DNA of 64,000 nucleotides from DASQDN01 sp963844855 (GTDB taxonomy: Bacteria; Acidobacteriota; Terriglobia; Bryobacterales; Bryobacteraceae), in contig CAWJQP010000023.1 in NCBI GenBank assembly GCA_963844855.1, positions 372,001 to 436,000 on the forward strand. The letters run 5' to 3'. Below are positions 46,957 through 56,400 of the stretch, in pieces (the stretch's first letter is position 1; each line of letters starts with the position of its first letter). Both the position numbers and the translations under genes were made by a program. Below the pieces are notes generated by a model. It made no database searches, was not told the origin of the DNA, and saw only the letters and a program-made list of their open reading frames with translations.

Positions 46957-47283
46957 TCACGAATTGTCGATCGTCAGGAAAATACGGCCGGTTTCGTCGA
47001 CACGGACGGGATAGGTTTTCAGTCCGCACTCGCCGAACAAAGCCTCACCCGTAGCCAGATCGAACCTCCAGGAATGCAAGGGACAGATCAACGTTGTTCC
47101 GCCCACCAATCCATCGGCCAGCGGCCCCCCTCGGTGGGGACATTCGGCCTGCACCGCGAAGACGCCGCGCGCCCGGGTGTGGAAGATCGCAATTTTCCGG
47201 CCCTGGGCGTCGATTGTGCGTCCCTCTCCGGGCGGGATTGCGGCAACAGGACCAAGATCGAGTTCGGTCATGGCGGGTGTCAT
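46957..47283 (-). CDS. nirD: Nitrite reductase small subunit (Rieske type)
   Basis: The 108-residue protein has the Rieske-like [2Fe-2S] motif CPHRGGPLADG followed by CPLHSWRFDLATGE, so both Cys-x-His and Cys-x2-His ligand pairs are intact. It is the small subunit of NADH-dependent assimilatory nitrite reductase, passing electrons or stabilising NirB. It follows nirB with a four-base overlap of start and stop. Full length for the family. Confidence 0.92.
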   Translation of the reverse strand: MTPAMTELDLGPVAAIPPGEGRTIDAQGRKIAIFHTRARGVFAVQAECPHRGGPLADGLVGGTTLICPLHSWRFDLATGEALFGECGLKTYPVRVDETGRIFLTIDNS

Positions 47284-49724
47284 GACAGCACCGGCAGCAG
47301 AGGCGCGAACTGGTTATTCACCGGGATCGAATATGCCTCTTTCCACGGGTCTTTATATGCTGCTTTGGACTCGGCTATCTCCCGATCCAACCGTTCGGCG
47401 ATACCTTCGCTGTCCTCCACTACGACGGCGCGGATCTTGTCGATCCCCAATCGTTGTACGAATCCATGCGTTCGTTCGAGGTACTTGGCATTCTCGCGGT
47501 AGTACTGAATAAAGCGGCCCATGTACAGCAAAACGTCCTCGTGAGTATCGACCACGCAGAGTATGTCGCCTTTACGAATGGACGACCCAGCGGCCCCTCC
47601 GATGTAGATTTCCCACTTACCCCCCTCGACCGCGACGGCGCCCACGTCCTTCACCATCGCTTCGGAACAGTTGCGAGGGCACCCTGCCGTCGCGAGTTTC
47701 ATCTTGTGAGGGCTGTCGAAACCTTGAAACTCATTCTCAATTTTGCTGGCGAGTAACATGCTGTCTCCCAACCCAAAGCGGCAGAAGTCGGCGCCAACGC
47801 AACTCTTACAGGTGCGATAGCTCTTACCGTAAGCAAAGCCGGACGGCATTCCGAGGTCTTCCCATACCTTGGGCAGATCTTCCTTTCTTATGCCGAGAAG
47901 ATCGATTCGCTGTCCTCCGGTGAGCTTTACCAGAGGCACGCGATACTTTTCGGCAACGTAGGCGATTTGCCGCAACTGCGCGACGCTGGTCACTCCGCCG
48001 GGCATCTGCGGCACTACCGAGAAGGTACCGTCCTTCTGGATGTTGGCGTGAACGCGTTCATTGATGAAACGCGCGTCATTTTCTTCCTCGTATTCGCCCT
48101 TCCACACGACCTTCAGTAACGAAGCAAGACCGGGCTTACTGGCAGCATCTTCTTTCCCACCGGCCATGTAATCGAAGACCGCAGAAACGGATTTGAGATT
48201 GCGCTCGCGGATGGCCCGAATTAGTTCCGGCTTCGTGAGAGGAATACCGGGCACGTAATAGTGCACCGACGGATCTTCTTCGATTTTTCCTCCGCACGCC
48301 CACTCGACGATTTCACTCACCATCGCTTTGCAGGAGCCACAGCCCATGCCAGCGCGGGTAGCATCCATGACAGCCTTAGCGGTACGCATCCCGGAGTTCA
48401 CGCATGCGACCAGCGCGCCTTTACTCACACCGTTGCAGTTGCAGATCTGTGTGTTGGCGCTCATCTCCTCAAACGTGACCTGCTTCGGCGGGTCTCCGAG
48501 ATCGAACAACAACCCGAGCCGTTCTTCCGGCAGAGGCGTATTGCGATCGAAAGACTGCATCAAATACGCGGCCTTGCTGATATCGCCGAGCAACATACCG
48601 CCCACCAGCCGGCCCTCGCGAATAATGAGCTTCTTGTAGGAGCCGCGCTTGGGATCAGAGAACTGGATGACTTCGTCTTCGGGAAACTCGGGTTCGCAGA
48701 TGCCCATAGAGGCCACTTCCACGCCCATCACCTTGAGCTTGGTAGCGACTTTCGAGCCATGATAGGCAGTGCGAGTGTTTCGTCCGGTGATATGGTCCGC
48801 CAGGACTTTAGCCTGCTCCCATAACGGCGCGACCAAACCATAGGTTCTCCCGCGATGCTGGGCGCACTCACCCACCGCATAGATGTCTCGGCTGTCGATG
48901 CAACGCATCTGGTCGTCGACAACAATTCCGCGTTCAACCGTTAGACCGCATCCGGCGGCGATTTCCCAGTTGGGCTGAATGCCCGCCGAGATGACGACCA
49001 TGTCGCATTCGAGATCTTTGCCATCGGCGAATCGCAGTCCGGTGACGCGGTCGGCGCCAAGAATGCCTCTTGTGTTCTTTGATAGATGGACTTTAACCCC
49101 CAACTTCTCCATGCTGCTGCGGAGAATCGCGCCAGCCGACGGGTCAAGCTGCGCCGGCATCAAGTGACCGCCGAGGTGCACCACATTTACTTCGAGGCCG
49201 AAATTCTGCAAGCCGCGCGCCGCTTCAAGACCCAGTAGTCCTCCACCGATGACGGCCGCGCTCTTCTTCCCTTTTGCGTATTCGGCGATCTCACGGCAAT
49301 CGTCCAATGTTCGAAAAACAAACACGCCCGGCTTGAACGAGTTATCAGGCATGGTGGTCCCTTCCATCAGAGGGATGAATGGCCTGCTGCCGGTTGCGAT
49401 GATCAGCTTGTCGTAAGGCTCGGCGTCGCCGTTCTCGGCGTAAACCAGCTTTGCTCGCGGTAACAGACCTGCGGCGCGGGTGCCCGATAGGAGCGTGATG
49501 TTCTTTTCCTTGTACCAGGAAAGCGGATTGAGATAGATCTCGTCTTCGTTGTGGGATCCATTGAGCACGTTCGATAGGAGAATGCGGTTGTAGTTGCCCG
49601 TCGGTTCGTCACCAAACATGGTGACGTCAAACATGTCTCCGCCACCGCGGGCCAATATCTCCTCCACGGTGCGGGCGCCCGCCATCCCATTACCGATGAC
49701 GACCAGTTTTTGTTTCGGCTGCAT
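47280..49724 (-). CDS. nirB: Nitrite reductase large subunit
   Basis: The 814-residue protein has an N-terminal FAD/NAD domain (VVIGNGMAGARTVEEIL, VFVFRTLDDCREI, AAVIGGGLLGLEAARGL). A BFD-type [2Fe-2S] domain follows (CNCNGVSKGALVACV, GCGSCK). The sirohaem/[4Fe-4S] reductase domain has its four cysteines in CKSCVGADFC and ATAGCPRNCSEA. It reduces nitrite to ammonium with six electrons from NADH in the cytoplasm. The four-base overlap with nirD and the one-base junction with the upstream small gene show an operon. No frameshift. Confidence 0.94.
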   Translation of the reverse strand: MQPKQKLVVIGNGMAGARTVEEILARGGGDMFDVTMFGDEPTGNYNRILLSNVLNGSHNEDEIYLNPLSWYKEKNITLLSGTRAAGLLPRAKLVYAENGDAEPYDKLIIATGSRPFIPLMEGTTMPDNSFKPGVFVFRTLDDCREIAEYAKGKKSAAVIGGGLLGLEAARGLQNFGLEVNVVHLGGHLMPAQLDPSAGAILRSSMEKLGVKVHLSKNTRGILGADRVTGLRFADGKDLECDMVVISAGIQPNWEIAAGCGLTVERGIVVDDQMRCIDSRDIYAVGECAQHRGRTYGLVAPLWEQAKVLADHITGRNTRTAYHGSKVATKLKVMGVEVASMGICEPEFPEDEVIQFSDPKRGSYKKLIIREGRLVGGMLLGDISKAAYLMQSFDRNTPLPEERLGLLFDLGDPPKQVTFEEMSANTQICNCNGVSKGALVACVNSGMRTAKAVMDATRAGMGCGSCKAMVSEIVEWACGGKIEEDPSVHYYVPGIPLTKPELIRAIRERNLKSVSAVFDYMAGGKEDAASKPGLASLLKVVWKGEYEEENDARFINERVHANIQKDGTFSVVPQMPGGVTSVAQLRQIAYVAEKYRVPLVKLTGGQRIDLLGIRKEDLPKVWEDLGMPSGFAYGKSYRTCKSCVGADFCRFGLGDSMLLASKIENEFQGFDSPHKMKLATAGCPRNCSEAMVKDVGAVAVEGGKWEIYIGGAAGSSIRKGDILCVVDTHEDVLLYMGRFIQYYRENAKYLERTHGFVQRLGIDKIRAVVVEDSEGIAERLDREIAESKAAYKDPWKEAYSIPVNNQFAPLLPVLS

Positions 49725-50074
49725 TACGTGATCTCCATGAATCCTACGTCCAAAACGACAGAAGACTTCGTTCCGGAGGGCGCCGCTACCAAGACCTCCA
49801 TCACGCTATCGGGAGGAAGGTCTTCCAACACGGCGAGCGGCACGTGAACGGAGCTCTTGGCTCCAACCGGAAAGTAACGCATGGCCTTTCCAGCCCGAGT
49901 TAAGACCATATAGATCATCTCGGCCGACGCGTTGCCTGCGCGGAAATAGATAGTCTGCGCCCTCTTATCCGACGACACCGAATATGTAGCGGGAGATTGA
50001 AACGAGACCGGCTTATCAAGGCCGCGGCCATCGAATTCAAACAGCCCCTGAATGAATGCTGGTTTTTCTAGCAC
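49724..50074 (-). CDS. Small conserved-position protein between nitrate reductase and nirB
   Basis: The 116-residue protein is beta-rich and soluble, without signal or cysteine cluster (YSVSSDKRAQTIYFRAGNAS, YMVLTRAGKAMRYFPVGAKS, DSVMEVLVAAPSGTKSS). Its start lies inside the 3' end of the nitrate reductase gene and its stop touches the nirB start, so it is translated in strict coupling with both. I do not recognise a named family. The position suggests a chaperone, assembly or electron-transfer helper for the nitrate or nitrite reductase, but there is no redox motif to support the latter. Confidence 0.75.
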   Translation of the reverse strand: MLEKPAFIQGLFEFDGRGLDKPVSFQSPATYSVSSDKRAQTIYFRAGNASAEMIYMVLTRAGKAMRYFPVGAKSSVHVPLAVLEDLPPDSVMEVLVAAPSGTKSSVVLDVGFMEIT

Positions 50075-52182
50075 GTAGCTCCTTTATCGATGCGAACAGC
50101 GCAAACTTTAAATTCGGGCATCCGCGATACCGGATCGAGCGCGGGATTCGTAAGCAGATTGGCGCGTCCGGCGCCGCTGAAATGAAACGGAACGAATAGC
50201 GTATCCATACGAATGGTGGAGACAAGCTGGGCGGCCAAGAGAGCGGTTCCTCTGCGAGTCGTTAGCCGTACCTCGTCGCCTTCCTTGATGCCGTAGTTGC
50301 GCGCCATCGATGGGTGAATCTGTACAAAGGCATCGGGCGAAGCCTGCATCAGAGCCGCAATCCGTCGGGTCTGAGTCCCGGACTGATACTGGGCCATGAT
50401 TCGACCGGTGGTCAGATACAGGGGGAAGTCGTGATCCGGCTCTTCGGCGGGCGCCTGGAATTCCACAGGATGAAAGCGCGCCTTGCCGTCAGCAGTAGCA
50501 AAACGCTCCAGGAACAGGCGGGGCGTACCGGGATGATCCTCGCCCGGGCACGGCCAGAAGACTCCATCCTCCTGCAAGATGCGCTGGTAAGTGATACCGG
50601 AGTAGTCGGCGACACCTCCTGCAGATGCGCGCCTCAATTCCTCGAAGACTTCGGCAGGCTTGTCAGAGAAAAATCCACCGTAGCCCAGGCGGCCGGCGAG
50701 ATCGGCTAGAACCTCCAGGTCGGTACGAACATCGCCTGGTGGCGACGTTGCTCGCTGTCGCAGAATGACGCGGCCTTCGAGGTTGGTCATAGTGCCTTCC
50801 TCCTCGGCCCATTGCGCTGAAGGAAGCACGACGTCAGCGCGCTCAGCGGTCTCCGAAAGAAAGAAGTCCGACACCATCAAGAAATCCAGTGAGTCGAGCC
50901 GCTTCTGAATGTGGCCGGCGTTGGGAGCCGAGACCGCCAAATTCGAGCCGAACACCAGCAGCGAGCGGACTCCACCCTCCCCGCCCATCGCATCGAGCAT
51001 TTCGTAGGCAGAGCGGCCAGGAGCAGGCAGATCCTGCTCGGCAACTCCCCAAACGCCGGCGATGAACGCCCGGTGCGCGGGATTATCAAGGCGCCTGTAC
51101 CCCGGCAACTGGTCGGCTTTCTGACCATGCTCACGCCCACCTTGACCATTGCCTTGCCCGGTCAAACAGCCATATCCGCAGTGCGGCTTCCCGGCTTTCC
51201 CCAGAGCCAGAGCCAGGTTGATAAAGGCAAGAACGTTATCAACCCCATGACTCTGCTGTTCAGGTCCGCGTGCCGTCAGGATCATCGCAGTCTCGGCCTC
51301 TCCTAAGATTCGGGCGGCGAGTTGTATCTGCTGTTCCGAGACACCGGTGATCCTTTCCACCCTGTCCGGCCAATACGAAGATGCGATGCGGCGGACCAGT
51401 TCAAAGTCCCTGGCACGCGCAGCGATGAAAGCCTCGTCGATATAACCTTCTTTTATTGCGATGTTCAGCAATCCATTCGCGAGCGCGGCATCCGTTCCCG
51501 GCGTGATTTGAAGATGGAGAGTTGACGCGGCAGCAGTGGCTGTAGCGCGAGGGTCCACAACAATTAGTGATCCACCACGCGATTTCTGCTCCTGAAAATA
51601 TTGCATGACCGGCGGCATGGTCTCGGCAAGATTGCTTCCGACTAAAAGAATTGCTTTGGTTTGGGCAATATCCGCCAGTGGGAAAGGGAGACCGCGGTCG
51701 AGACCGAATGCCTTGATCGACGCCGCCGCTGCCGACGACATGCAAAAGCGGCCGTTGTAGTCGATCTGCGAAGTTCGCAAGGCTACGCGAGCAAACTTTC
51801 CCAGCAGGTACGCTTTTTCGTTGGTAAGGCTACCGCCGCCGAAGATGCCGACGCCGTCTCTGCCGTATTTCTGCTGCGTACGTTCGATAGCAGCAACAAT
51901 TCGCTCCAATGCTTCGTCCCACGTTGCGCTACGCAACGGCGCCGAACGGCTGTCCCGGACCAGAGGCGTTCGGAGCCGGTCGGCATGCCCCAGCAATTCG
52001 CCGGCAGTCCATCCTTTTTGGCAAAGTCCACCGCGATTGGTAGGAAAATCGCGCTCCTTTACCGTCCAGGATTGCTGCGCAGTGACCTGCACGTGCATCC
52101 CACACTGCAATGAGCAGTAGGGGCAATGCGTCGCGCAGGCTTGGCCTGCAGCTCGACTCTCGATCTCAGACACGTGCAGCAT
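50068..52182 (-). CDS. nasA: Assimilatory nitrate reductase (molybdopterin, NasA type)
   Basis: The 704-residue protein has an N-terminal [4Fe-4S] site (CPYCSLQCGMH, with the fourth Cys in LCQKGW). Molybdopterin domains follow: FGGGSLTNEKAYLLGKFAR, NGRFCMSSAAAA with a Cys in the position that ligates Mo, AILLVGSNLAETMPP, GYGCLTGQGNGQGGREHG, and a C-terminal MoCo-binding barrel (LTTGRIMAQYQSGTQTRR, PFHFSGAGRANLLTN). It reduces nitrate to nitrite in the cytoplasm. The C-terminal BFD-like extension of some NasA proteins is absent. It leads the operon. The start has only a weak ribosome site; an upstream hairpin may be regulatory. Confidence 0.9.
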   Translation of the reverse strand: MLHVSEIESRAAGQACATHCPYCSLQCGMHVQVTAQQSWTVKERDFPTNRGGLCQKGWTAGELLGHADRLRTPLVRDSRSAPLRSATWDEALERIVAAIERTQQKYGRDGVGIFGGGSLTNEKAYLLGKFARVALRTSQIDYNGRFCMSSAAAASIKAFGLDRGLPFPLADIAQTKAILLVGSNLAETMPPVMQYFQEQKSRGGSLIVVDPRATATAAASTLHLQITPGTDAALANGLLNIAIKEGYIDEAFIAARARDFELVRRIASSYWPDRVERITGVSEQQIQLAARILGEAETAMILTARGPEQQSHGVDNVLAFINLALALGKAGKPHCGYGCLTGQGNGQGGREHGQKADQLPGYRRLDNPAHRAFIAGVWGVAEQDLPAPGRSAYEMLDAMGGEGGVRSLLVFGSNLAVSAPNAGHIQKRLDSLDFLMVSDFFLSETAERADVVLPSAQWAEEEGTMTNLEGRVILRQRATSPPGDVRTDLEVLADLAGRLGYGGFFSDKPAEVFEELRRASAGGVADYSGITYQRILQEDGVFWPCPGEDHPGTPRLFLERFATADGKARFHPVEFQAPAEEPDHDFPLYLTTGRIMAQYQSGTQTRRIAALMQASPDAFVQIHPSMARNYGIKEGDEVRLTTRRGTALLAAQLVSTIRMDTLFVPFHFSGAGRANLLTNPALDPVSRMPEFKVCAVRIDKGATC

Positions 52183-52205
52183 AGAACGTCCGGTATTCGG
52201 CTTAT

Positions 52206-52235
52206 CCGCCAGCCGAGGCAGACAGAACCTGGCGG
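52206..52235 (-). promoter_or_regulatory. Stem-loop in the nitrate reductase leader
   Basis: CCGCCAG (52206-52212) and CTGGCGG (52229-52235) form a 7-bp perfect stem around a 16-base loop, 24-53 bases ahead of the nasA start. A leader hairpin at this position recalls nitrate-responsive antitermination in other nitrate operons, but no T-run or antiterminator gene was seen, so regulation is a guess. Confidence 0.3.
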
Positions 52236-52371
52236 CAGAGGGCCTTAATTCACAAATTTGGATTCAGGCAGACGGGGCTGAGGAGCGACTTGGAAAAGGT
52301 AGAAAACGCGACAGCGTTGGCGCGATTTGACTATTTTAGCACCTGTGAATCGGCGGACTACCGCGCCGCGA

Positions 52372-53367
52372 TCACGGACGAGCAGTCGGCAACTGATGCC
52401 CAGGCTTCTCGGTTTTGATTCGGTACAAGCTACCGCCGGCAGTGATGTATAAATCTGTCGCTTGGTTCCCACGGCCAAAGCCAACGTTTGTCGGACGCTC
52501 GGGAGTCGGAAGATAGGCGACCTCTTTTCCGCTCGGCGTATAGACATAGATTCCGAAACGCTTTTCGTCGCGAACGGCAACATAAAGGTTGCCCTCTTGA
52601 TCGCAAACTAGCCCGTCGGGACCATCGGCGGGAGAATAGTTCACTAAAGTCTTTCGGAATGTGGCGGAACCGTCCGGCTTCAGATCGTAGGCCATGAGCT
52701 CCATCCGGCCTTTTCGAGTGACAGTACCTTTTGGGAGGCGATCGAAGCCAAGAACTCCATCGTCGTTAGTTACAACGTACAGCGTTTTCTCATCTGGAGA
52801 AATGGCAATCCCGTTGGGCTTACCAGCATCCGTAATAACGCGATGCACCGACCCATCAGGGTCGATTCGGTATACCGCCATCAGCGGCTGCTCCATCGCC
52901 TCATGCCCTAAATACTTGGGGTCGCTGAAATAAACTCGTCCTTGTCGATCGATGGCAATGTCGTTCGGGGAGTTGAATGGCCTGCCTTGAAACAGTCCGG
53001 CGAGGATCACGCTTTTCCCGGTTAGGAGATCGGTCCGCGTAATACGCCGTCCTCCGTAGTCGGCGCCTTCCGCCACCACCATTCGACCCTGGGCGTCGAA
53101 CTTGATGCCGTTGGCCATTCCGCTAGGCGAGCGGAATACGGAGGTTTTTCGCGTGACAGGATCGTACCGCATGATATGCCCAGCTTGCATACCCGTCTCG
53201 GTAGTGAAAGTGATGTCGCTGAAAAATACGCTGCCGTCGGGCGCTACCGCGGCGCCTTCGGTAAGATGCCCTCCCTCAAATAGCTTTTCCAACTTCGCGC
53301 CAGAGGGAAAGCCTTGAGCCGAAATCTGCAGTGCAGTTGCGGCAAGAAGCAGTATGAGAGCTCGCAT
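52372..53367 (-). CDS. SMP-30/gluconolactonase-like secreted protein
   Basis: The 331-residue protein starts at ATG 53367 with a perfect GGAGGT site. After a signal peptide (MRALILLLAATALQISA) it is a six-bladed propeller with the metal-binding residues of the SMP-30/LRE family. These are Glu in EGAAVAPDGSVFFSD, Asn in NSPNDIAIDRQGRVYFSDP, and Asn and Asp in GKPNGIAISPDEKTLYV and PADGPDGLVCDQEGNLYV. The family hydrolyses sugar lactones. The export signal suggests periplasmic action, in line with the sugar-acid theme elsewhere in the window. It stands alone, divergent from the next DUF1549 operon. Confidence 0.85.
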   Translation of the reverse strand: MRALILLLAATALQISAQGFPSGAKLEKLFEGGHLTEGAAVAPDGSVFFSDITFTTETGMQAGHIMRYDPVTRKTSVFRSPSGMANGIKFDAQGRMVVAEGADYGGRRITRTDLLTGKSVILAGLFQGRPFNSPNDIAIDRQGRVYFSDPKYLGHEAMEQPLMAVYRIDPDGSVHRVITDAGKPNGIAISPDEKTLYVVTNDDGVLGFDRLPKGTVTRKGRMELMAYDLKPDGSATFRKTLVNYSPADGPDGLVCDQEGNLYVAVRDEKRFGIYVYTPSGKEVAYLPTPERPTNVGFGRGNQATDLYITAGGSLYRIKTEKPGHQLPTARP

Positions 53368-53492
53368 CTCGAGTGACCTCCAAGGTACGTATTAGTGTTG
53401 TTGCGCCCATCGCCAGCGTACACCCAAACAAGTCTCCTTCGTTGCTCTGATGGAGAAAAAAGATGTAGACTCACATTGGTCTACTAGGCGTA

Positions 53493-56400
53493 ATGTACAT
53501 CCCGGCAATATTTCTGCTGGCCTTCTTGGCTATGTCCGGGTTCGCACAGGAGCTGCGATTTCAGAAGGATCTTCTGCCAATTCTGAAAGCACGTTGCCTA
53601 GCCTGCCATTCAGGAACGGCGGCGCAAGCAGGCCTCGATGTTTCCTCAGTGCAGGGTCTCCTCAAAGGAGGTCGCTCAGGACGTGCCATTGTTGTGGGCG
53701 ACGCTTCGGGCAGTTTGTTAGTCGAAAAGATTGTCTCCAGAAGTATGCCTCCGGTTGAGCCCAAGCTCACCGAAGCAGAGTTACAGATCATTCGAACTTG
53801 GATCGATAACGGTTCTTCCGCAGAGTTACCTGGCTCCGGCTCAAGCGAAGTAGCGAGTATCACGGAACGTGATGTCCTGCCAATGTTTCAGATGCGGTGT
53901 GTTGTGTGCCACGGCAAGCGAAAGCAGGAAGGCGGACTGGATCTACGAACTCATGAAAGCCGCCTGAAGGGCGGGAAATCAGGCCCTGCTTTGGTACTCG
54001 GCAAGCCTGAAGAGAGCTTGATCGTGAAGCGGATTGCCGCGGGCGAGATGCCTCCTCCGAAACTGCTGTTCACCAGCTCCGTTCGGCCTGCTACTGAAGC
54101 GGAACTGCAGACACTGCGCGCTTGGATCGCAGCCTCGGCTCCGCAGGATGCTCCAAGATCTTCAACTACTGAAGAGAGCGTTGTCCACGAAAAGGATCGG
54201 CAGTTCTGGTCTTTTCAGCCGCCTAAGCGCCCATCTGCGCCAGTCGTCCAGAACAGCGGTAGCGTTCGCAACCCGATCGATGCTTTCCTTCTAAAGAAAC
54301 TCGAAGAGAAGAACCTCTCGTTTTCCGTTCAAGCCGACCCATCGACGCTTTTACGACGCCTTTACCTTGCTGTCATCGGAATTCCGCCTTCTCCCGCCGA
54401 GGTTGATGAATTTCTCCGGGACTCACGCCCGGATGCTTGGGAACGGCAGGTGGACAGAGTACTGTCGTCTCCGCATTACGGTGAACGTTGGGGCCGATAT
54501 TGGCTGGACGCGATCGGCTATTCGGATTCGGAGGGCAAAGTAGACGCTGATGACATTCGTCCCCACGCCTGGCGGTATCGCGACTATGTCATTCGCTCGC
54601 TCAATGAGGACAAACCCTACGATGCGTTCCTGGCGGAGCAAATCGCGGGCGATGAGATGGTCGCATACAAGCACGGCGACACAACAACTCCTCCAATCCT
54701 TGAGAAGCTGGTGGCTACCGGGTTCTGGAGAATGGCGCCTGATGGCACGTACTCGCCTGCGCAAAGCTTCCTTCCTGAGCGAATGAATGTTCTGGCGGAC
54801 CAGATCGAGATCTTTGGTTCTGCGGTTCTTGGACTAACGATCAACTGTGCGCGTTGCCATAACCACAAATATGATCCTCTACCCCAACGCGACTACTATC
54901 GTCTGAGCGCGATCCTGCAGACGTCTTACGATCCTTATGATTGGGTGATACCAACCAAGCGGAACCTTGATGTAGCCATTGAGTCCGATCGAACGGAAGC
55001 TAACAAGCACAATGCGCCGATAGAAGCAGCCATTGGAAAGCTCGAACAAAGCTTAGCGTCTATTGAAAAACCTCTTCGCGAAAAGCTTCTTGAGGAACGG
55101 CTGGCGCCACTACCCGAAAACGTCCGAAAGGATCTTCGAGCCGTGCTCGACGTCGAACAGTCTAAACGTAGCGATGTTCAGAAGGCTCTGGCTGAGAAAT
55201 TCACCAGCGTTCTGACGACAAGCGCAGAAGATCTCAACAACAAGTTTCCAAGCTCCAAGACGGAAGCTGACGGCCTCCGAAAACAAATTGCCGTCATGAA
55301 AGGAACGCTTTGGGAGAAGCCGCAGGTTCGCGCCCTTTACGAAATGGGGGGCGAGTCTTCTAAGGCGTACCTTCTTCGGCGAGGAGAAGCTCTTTCTCCC
55401 TCCGAACCTGTTGAACCTGGTGTTCCAACGGTCTTGTCTTCCGGTTTAAAGCCATACCGCATTCTTCCTGTCGGGAGCGCCGGGTGGTCCCGTTGGCGAT
55501 GCCAGCGGAAGAAGGCTTGCGCTGGCGCAGTGGATCATTCAGCCGAACCATCCGTTAACTTCTCGAGTAATCGTGAACCGCATCTGGATGCATCACTTCG
55601 GGCGGGGAATCGTGCCAAGTATCGCCAACTTCGGAAAGACGGGGATACTGCCAACGCACCCGGAATTGCTCGACTGGCTGGCTACCGAGTTCGTCACACG
55701 AGGATGGAGCATGAAGTCGATTCACCGGCTCATTCTGACCTCGAACGCCTGGCGGCAGGGGTCGAAGATAGATGCAGATGCAGTGGCTCGCGACCCCGAT
55801 AACATCCTACTTTCCCGGATGCCGATGCAGCGCATGGATGCCGATGCGTTACACGATTCTGTCCTGGAGGTGACGGGCCGGCTGGATCGAACCCTCTTCG
55901 GCAGGCCGGCTCCAATCGAGATCAAGCCCGATGGAGAAGTTGTTCCGAAAGGATCCAATCAGGGATGGCGACGAGCGATCTATGTACTTCAGAGGCGTCG
56001 TAGTCCTGTTACCATGCTCGAAGTATTTGATACCCCGCCAATGTTGCCAAACTGCATTGAGAGGACACGATCCACAACGGCGACGCAAGCGCTGCAACTA
56101 ATGAATGGGGCGGAGACTCTTAGCCATGCGCGCTATCTTGCCGGACGGCTGATGGATGAACATCGAGATGACGCTCGAGGAGCCATCGAAGCCGCCTACC
56201 GTCGCGTGCTCTCAAGACAAGCGAGCGCAAGCGAACTCGAAACCGGAATCGCCACGTTTGCCGCGTTCGGGGAACACTGGCGCGCTCATTTGAGCGCAAA
56301 GAAGGAATCAGCGCCCATTAGTTCAATGGCGCAGTGGATGGCCCTTGGTGACTTTGTTCATGCGCTTTTAAATTCTGCGGAGTTCTCCTATGTTGACTGA
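53493..56400 (+). CDS. Cytochrome c/DUF1549/DUF1553 protein with two haem sites at the N-terminus (one frameshift)
   Basis: After a signal peptide the protein has two tandem planctomycete-type cytochrome c domains (CLACH near residue 35, CVVCH near 136). DUF1549 follows (HYGERWGRYWLDAIGYSDSE, INCARCHNHKYDPLPQRD), then a coiled region and DUF1553 (NRIWMHHFGRGIVPS, HPELLDWLATEFV). The frame shifts once near 55460; conserved sequence continues (SGAPGGPVGDASGRRLALAQ) in the frame ending at 56400. It is the second of three such genes here, and the only one with duplicated cytochrome domains. The DUF1501 partner overlaps it by 11 bases. The function of the family is not known. Confidence 0.82.
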
